The notes beneath the pieces were generated by a model that saw nothing but the letters and a program-made list of their open reading frames with translations, made no database searches and was not told where the DNA came from. From Dactylellina haptotyla (Eukaryota > Ascomycota > Orbiliomycetes > Orbiliales > Orbiliaceae), in the NCBI GenBank assembly GCA_031310005.1, contig CM062381.1, positions 2,542,001 through 2,606,000 on the forward strand: a DNA stretch of 64,000 nt, written 5' to 3'. Of this stretch, positions 58,585 through 64,000 are shown in pieces. Both the position numbers and the translations under genes were made by a program. Positions within the stretch are counted from its first letter, which is position 1; the number at the start of each line of letters is the position of its first letter.

Positions 58585-60231
58585 ATGCGGCAGTCTCTCT
58601 TACACCTGCCGATAAAACGGTCACTATGGGCCTTTCAGGGATCTCGACTGGCCCGGATCTCGGCAGTCAGGTCGTATGCATCCGAGTCGTCGCCTAGTCC
58701 TGAAGTCTATGATGTTGTGGTCGTCGGCGGCGGCCCCGTCGGATTGACTCTTGCAGCTGCATTAGGTAAGTGTTCAAAAGAGCGAATTGATTAAAATAGT
58801 TCTTAATAAATTTCTGAGCAGGTGCCGCGCGAACGACTAGTAATCTCAAAGTTGCATTAATCGAGGGCATGAACTTGGGTCCAACACGAGACTGGAATCC
58901 CAAGCCTGAGTATTTTGCAAATCGTATCGTGTCACTGATCCCTAGTACCGTGAGGTTGCTTAAAGAGATCGGGGCATGGAAGCATATCCGACAGGATAGG
59001 GTGCAGTCATACGATGGAATGCAGGTGTGGGATGGTATGACTGGGTCTCGCGTCGAGTTCGACTGGAACAAGCTATGGGGCGGAAAGGACTCGCAGACTG
59101 ATACGACAATCGCACACATGGTAGAGAATATCCATCTTAGCCATGGCTTACTGAAGTCTATAGATGAACTTGCGCTCAAGCCGACAATGATTGATAAAAC
59201 GAAGGTAGAGAAGATCGAGTACGGGGAAATGACGAATGGGTTGGACATGCGAGACTGGCCTATCGTCACATTGAGTACAGGCCAAAAACTTGCAGCTAGG
59301 TTGCTGATTGGCGCGGATGGCGGTAATAGTCCAGTCCGGACCTTCGCCGGAATTGAGAGCAGAGGTTGGGATTATGACAGGCACAGCATGGTCGCAACAT
59401 TTAGGATCGAAGATGATTCATTGTTTCCGAAATTTGCCTACCAGCGATTCCTTCCTTCAGGACCTGTTGCTATCTTGCCGGTATGTTCAAGCAACCCATC
59501 CTTATTTTGAATATTAGAGTAACGGGATGGTGACATAGTTGCCTGGGAACTTTGCCAATCTCGCCTGGTCTACGACTCCAGAGAAGGTGGCACATCTCAA
59601 GTCTCTTGCGCCTGAAGATTTTGTAGCCATGGTAAACGCAGCATTCAGACTCTCTTATACAGACATCAACTATCTTCACAATTTGAAGAGTGGCGTAGCA
59701 GAAGAAACAAAATGGAGGGAAAGCGTGACGAAATATCCAGAACCCCCACAGATCCCTGTGCGGATCACCGAAGTGCTCGAAGGCACTCGAGCCTCTTTCC
59801 CTCTGAAGATGAAACACGCGGATAAGTATGTAGGGGAGAGGTTAGCGCTGGTCGGGTATGTATCGTCCCTTGTTCTTTAGATTTGAACGTTTTAGTTAAC
59901 TGTCGAGAATAGGGACGCGGCACATACAATCCACCCTATGGCGGGACAAGGGCTTAACTCCGGAATCGGTGATGTTTATTCTCTAGTCAAATCTCTTGCT
60001 GACGGTATCAGCCACGGGCAGGATATTGGTTCATCTTTCACACTAGAGCCATACCAAGCTGAGAGATACTTGCCTAACAATGCACTACTGGGATTCGTTG
60101 ACAAGCTCCATACTTTATATGGATTTGAGGCTGGGCCGTTGGTTCCTCTGCGAAGTTTGGGAGTAGAAATTATCAATAAAGATTGGTTTGGCCTCAAGCG
60201 CTTCCTAATGAGCCAGGCCGCAAAATCTTGA
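58585..60231 (+). CDS. coq6: COQ6 ubiquinone biosynthesis monooxygenase
   Basis: Four exons (58585-58765, 58822-59480, 59539-59855, 59913-60231) give 491 residues. A basic, Ser/Arg-rich leader (residues 1-38) looks like a mitochondrial targeting sequence. The FAD-binding motif VVVGGGPVGLTLAAALG follows. Exon 2 has LIGADGGNSPVR, the DG motif of aromatic hydroxylases. VGDAAHTIHPMAGQGLNSG spans the last intron and is the GD motif binding the FAD ribityl chain. Together with GPVAILPLPGNFANLAWST this identifies COQ6, the flavin hydroxylase of ring position C5 in ubiquinone synthesis at the matrix side of the inner membrane. An in-frame ATG at 58498 is an alternative start. The length is normal for COQ6. 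Confidence 0.95.
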
Positions 60232-60586
60232 ATGACCCGAACGGCTTAAACCAGTATATGACCCCTTATTATATCCCTCTTGTACATAATATATTGTTTA
60301 AAACGGTCACTATAAAACCATAGATGATATTTTGCCTCAAAATAATTGCCCTAATGTACAGCCGTGGTTTCATTTTCTTCTTAAGAAAGATTCAGCTTGG
60401 GTCTGGTGGAGTTCATGGCAGCGGTTTTGCATACCGTTTCAAGTCGTGAATGCCCTTCACTTCAACCTGCCAACTAAGGTCATCTGATAGATGCGTGATA
60501 AAGAATCTCTGACGGTGGGATCGATAGGTAGTGGAAATGGGAAAGGACGATAGACGATCATATAAAGATATGATGCTGCGATACAA
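60232..60586. other. Spacer between convergent coq6 and SmG genes
   Basis: 355 bp between the 3' ends of a plus-strand and a minus-strand gene, presumably both 3' UTRs. No gene is seen. Confidence 0.4.
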
Positions 60587-61026
60587 TCATATGCGTTCGA
60601 GAGCCTGTGCATGCAAAAGTTAACACAGCGCTTCTTGGAGGGCGTCAACCTGATACAAACCTCAAGCATAACCACAGAGTTCCCACGAATTACAACGGTT
60701 CCGATTCGCTCCTTCTCACCGCCTGCCTTTTCCTCGACGCAGTCGTCCATGCACAGGTTCAAGAAGATCTAGATGATACCCAGAGTTAGTTGCCGTGAAC
60801 CGATATTCAAAGGGCACAGATCGGGTTTTGGCGCGGATAGCCATACATCATAGCCACGTAAGATTCCGATAATCTTTCTCGATCCGTTTAGCTGGACGAA
60901 TAGTCGCTTCTCAAGGTACTGAATCATCTCAGGGTAACGGTTAGGCACTATTCGCTTTTGATTGACGAATTGTCGACGATAGAAGACGGTACGTACCTTT
61001 TTGAGTTCGGGTTGAGCCTGCGGCAT
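60587..61026 (-). CDS. smx2: Spliceosomal Sm protein G
   Basis: Four exons on the minus strand (61026-60997, 60918-60847, 60768-60661, 60604-60587) give 75 residues, all joined in phase 0. The start MPQAQPELKK, then YLEKRLFVQLNGSRKIIGILRGYD (Sm1 motif), FLNLCMDDCVEE, and IGTVVIRGNSVVMLEALERI (Sm2 motif) match SmG in order and length. SmG is one of seven Sm proteins forming the ring on U1, U2, U4 and U5 snRNAs. The last exon has only 18 nt including the stop codon, and the first has 30 nt. Introns fill nearly half of the gene. It is divergent from VPS33. Confidence 0.95.
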
Positions 61027-61559
61027 TTTGGAGAGAAAATTCACGGATGAGAAGATTTGCGGTGAGGAGACGGCGGGTCGTTCTATGGGAGGACGTTGGC
61101 AGGAGGATGTGTCGATGGTAGGGTGAAGCTGTCGCTTGACGCGATTTTCTGGTGGAGCTTCGAGGGCCAGTCTTGGCATTTCGCATGGAAACAATCATTT
61201 AGCGACAGCACCCGCGCGTTCAACGATACTCTCCACATTCACACCCAACCGCACACCACATGCGCATATACGTATGAATGGTACGACGGCCGAAGGACTG
61301 GAACCCGATTAACTCAAGCCTGCTACTTGAATGGTATAGCAGGATATATTGGATAGGATCGAGTGGTCAGGAATTACGAGCTTTAAAGGTACGGAAAACA
61401 CCACCGTATAGGATCTTATATCCTCCGTATTTCGGCCCGAACACACACTTACCAGCATATTTCTCGTAGATCCAGTTTAAGTTCTAGGAACTGTTCCACG
61501 AAAGGGCGCTTGATTTCTTACCTCTTGCAAGGACTTGTCGCCTCTGGGATTCATCGAAA
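61027..61559. promoter_or_regulatory. Divergent promoter region, SmG / vps33
   Basis: 533 bp between divergent start codons (61026 minus, 61560 plus). No TATA box is obvious. Both promoters must lie here. Confidence 0.5.
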
Positions 61560-64000
61560 ATGGTGACTGAGAGGGCCACGGAGTTTGACCCTTCAAAGAT
61601 CAAGGACCAAGCTCTCCGTGACTTGTGTAGTGTCCTCGAAGGGGTATGTCTTACAGTTCTAAAAAGCAATGTAGAGAGGATCGTGCATATTTGTTGACAC
61701 CGAGAAAACCAGGTCCGAGGAAAGAAATCGTTAGTGGTAGATAAAGCGCTCTCCGGTCCTTTGGGCCTCATAGCACAGTCGTCGTTGCTCCAAGCAAGTA
61801 CATATCCATCAATAAAAACTGCAATAAAAGGGGACTCGGTCGCTAACAAAGCTTCAAGGACTATGGGGTTGTCCAACTGCACTGGATTGAAGACGACAAT
61901 ATAGACTATACTGCCTCAAAGAACATACTTTACATTGCAAGATGCACTGCTAAAAATGCGTACTCTATAGCATGTTAGTAAGTCGCTGCTTGGTTGTAGT
62001 AATTCTTTCCCAGGGGTACCATGTGTTAGAAGAAAAAAGAAACCAGAAGAACAAGGGATCTTAAGTAGGCTATGTCGACTTGCCGTGCTTCTCCCTGACA
62101 TAGCCAGTCTTGATCCCAAGATTTATGCCATGATGTGAAAGGATCAGTGTTGGCCGCATTTTGCCTTGTGCTACAATGATATACCTCAACGATCTAAAAG
62201 AATGATTTTCTTTGGATTTTTGACGATTATGGCTGATAGTCTCCAATAGCACAGATTAAGAACACACCCAAAATACCTGGGCAGGATTTGGAGCATTCGC
62301 TATTCTTCGTTCCACGTCGAACTCCGCTATGTGACAGAATCCTAGAGGACGAAGGTGTATTTGGAGATGTTACTATCAACGAATACCCACTCTACTTTAT
62401 TCCTTTGGAGCCCGATATCTTGTCATTAGAACTAGATGATGCTTTCGAGGACCTCTATCTAGTAAGAACTTTCTCTAACGGGCGATCCATATAGCGATAT
62501 TGGCTAATTCGGAGAGAATCGCTGGACTAGCACAAAACCTACTCTTCGATCTTTAATTCTGCGAAAGCATTGATGCTTTTGCAACAGCAATATGGTCTGT
62601 TTCCTAGGATCACGGGCCAGGGCGACAAGGCCAAAAAGCTCCTTGATGCTTTATTGCGGATGCGAAACGAAGCAGCTGCGGAAGATGCATCAACATCTAT
62701 GGCATTAGCTCCGAGCTCTATAATCGAGAACCTCGTCATCATAGACCGAGAGACTGACTTTGTAACGCCATTTCTAACACAGCTAACGTATGAAGGGCTG
62801 ATTGATGAGGTATTTGGCATAAATAACTGTAAGGCTTCACGTACCCAAGTTAGTCCGGACATCGATTGTACCTAATTTTTGCCATATAGCACACGTGGAG
62901 CTAGAAGCGAGCATTATAGGTTCCGCCATGCAAAACCCGGTGGAAGCAACGGGTAGGAGCGTGGGAGCACCCCCAACCACACCCCAAGGGAAGAAACGGA
63001 AAGTTCTTCTAGAGGGCAGCGATAGAGTGTTCAGTGACCTTAGGAACGTCAATTTTTCTGCTGTTCCAGGAATTTTGAAGAAAACCGCCTTGCGTATTGA
63101 TGCGGACTTTAAAAAGAAGGATGATTATAAAACCGTGTCTGAAATGAAAACCTTCGTAACCAAAGTTCTCGGCCCGGCCCAAAAAGATCGAACTTCGTTA
63201 TCAATGCGTAAGTTACATCTTGAATACAGTATCATAACTGTGAAGCTTTCTCTGACAAAATCCTCCAGACTTTAATATCGCAGAAGTGATACAAAAGCAT
63301 ATAAATACGGAGCTCTTTGAAAAGACACTCGAAATTCAACAGTCCCTGATAGCTGGATACTCTTCGAATCAACAGCACGAACTCCTGACGGAATTGATTG
63401 CGCGTGGAGCATCCTTGGAGACAGTCCTCCGCCTACTGTGCTTGTATAGCTGCATCAATACTGGGTTCAAGCCCAAGGATTTCGACCTATTCCGCCGTGA
63501 AATACTTCAAGGCTACGGTTATGAACACGTCTTGACGCTCGACGCACTTGAAAAAATAGCTCTTTTGCAATCCCGAACCGTGGCCGGGTCAACGGCTGCG
63601 GCTGCATCACGAACAAATTATGACTATTTGAGGAAGCCCTTGAAGTTATTTAGTGAAAATGTGAACGAAAGCGAACCGGACGATATTGTTTATGTATACA
63701 GTGTCTATGCTCCTTTGAGTGTCAGGCTGGTGCAGTGCGTAATTCAAAAGTCTGCGATGGCGCAGGCTGCTAGAGGAGCCGGAAACTTGAATCCAAATTC
63801 AGCAGGATGGAAGGGATTTGAGGATTTGGTTAAGAACGTTAGTGGGAAGACATTTGACGAAGTCCAAAGAGGCGAAGATAAGGCAGTTAGAGCAAGAAGT
63901 AAGTGGTCAGTTTTTATGGTTGTTTACCCAGGGCTAACCGGCGGCTTAGTGATATTGGATGGGCAAAACGACAAGAAGGTTACAGTAGTCTTCTTCCTTG
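61560..64000 (+). CDS. vps33: VPS33, Sec1/Munc18-family vacuolar sorting protein (partial, right edge)
   Basis: Exons 61560-61643, 61713-61793, 61859-61973, 62250-62461, 62531-62828, 62890-63207, 63269-63898 and 63950-64000, the last cut by the window edge. The product starts MVTERATEFDPSKIKDQALRDL. It continues with LVVDKALSGPLGLIAQSSLLQDYG, LFFVPRRTPLCDRIL, EYPLYFIPLEPDILSLEL, the SM-protein signature SSIIENLVIIDRETDFVTPFLTQLTYEGLIDE, and late ILDGQNDKKVTVVFFL. This order and wording is VPS33, the SNARE-binding subunit of HOPS and CORVET that drives vacuole and endosome fusion. Intron 2 has a GC donor (GCAAGT at 61794) where no GT donor keeps the frame. Intron 3 is 276 nt, several times longer than its neighbours. 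Confidence 0.93.

Overview
The window looks like nuclear DNA of a filamentous ascomycete (Pezizomycotina). Genes carry one to nine exons with short introns (mostly 50-75 nt, GT...AG). Several proteins are typical of moulds: a class IV chitin synthase with long N-terminus, a Dal81/TamA-like zinc-cluster regulator, Pfa4 and an NCS1 permease. A tRNA-Glu gene carries an intron. The class within Pezizomycotina cannot be fixed by eye. No transposon, virus-like element or CRISPR array was recognised.

Layout. 1-2.8 kb: no gene, then a DHDPS/NAL-family aldolase (2.8-3.9 kb). 3.9-8.9 kb: no recognisable gene. 8.9-15 kb: an OPA3-like protein divergent from a Polo kinase, then a UPF0538 (C2orf76-like) small protein. 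15.8-17.6 kb: a vacuolar-type zinc transporter. 19.7-37.8 kb: a Skt5/Chs4-like chitin synthase activator with a CaaX end, a large gene-poor stretch, a double-cysteine-module membrane protein, a class IV (Chs3-type) chitin synthase and a Pfa4-like palmitoyltransferase. 38-41.5 kb: an unidentified spliced gene and a SAS4-like acidic protein. 42.4 kb: tRNA-Glu. 43-58.2 kb: an NCS1 permease, a fused isochorismatase/allophanate-hydrolase-type enzyme, homoserine dehydrogenase, an F-box-like protein and a Dal81/TamA-like regulator. 58.5-64 kb: COQ6, SmG, and VPS33 running off the right edge.

Two neighbourhoods deserve attention. First, in yeast Skt5/Chs4 activates Chs3 and Pfa4 palmitoylates Chs3 so it can leave the ER. 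Here all three homologues lie within about 18 kb, with a putative wall-facing membrane protein among them. Second, a transporter gene divergent from a two-domain enzyme predicted to hydrolyse biuret (or a similar ureido compound) and then allophanate lies about 6-10 kb from a homologue of Dal81. Yeast Dal81 co-activates urea and allantoin catabolic genes whose inducer is allophanate. Both readings rest on family knowledge plus gene proximity.
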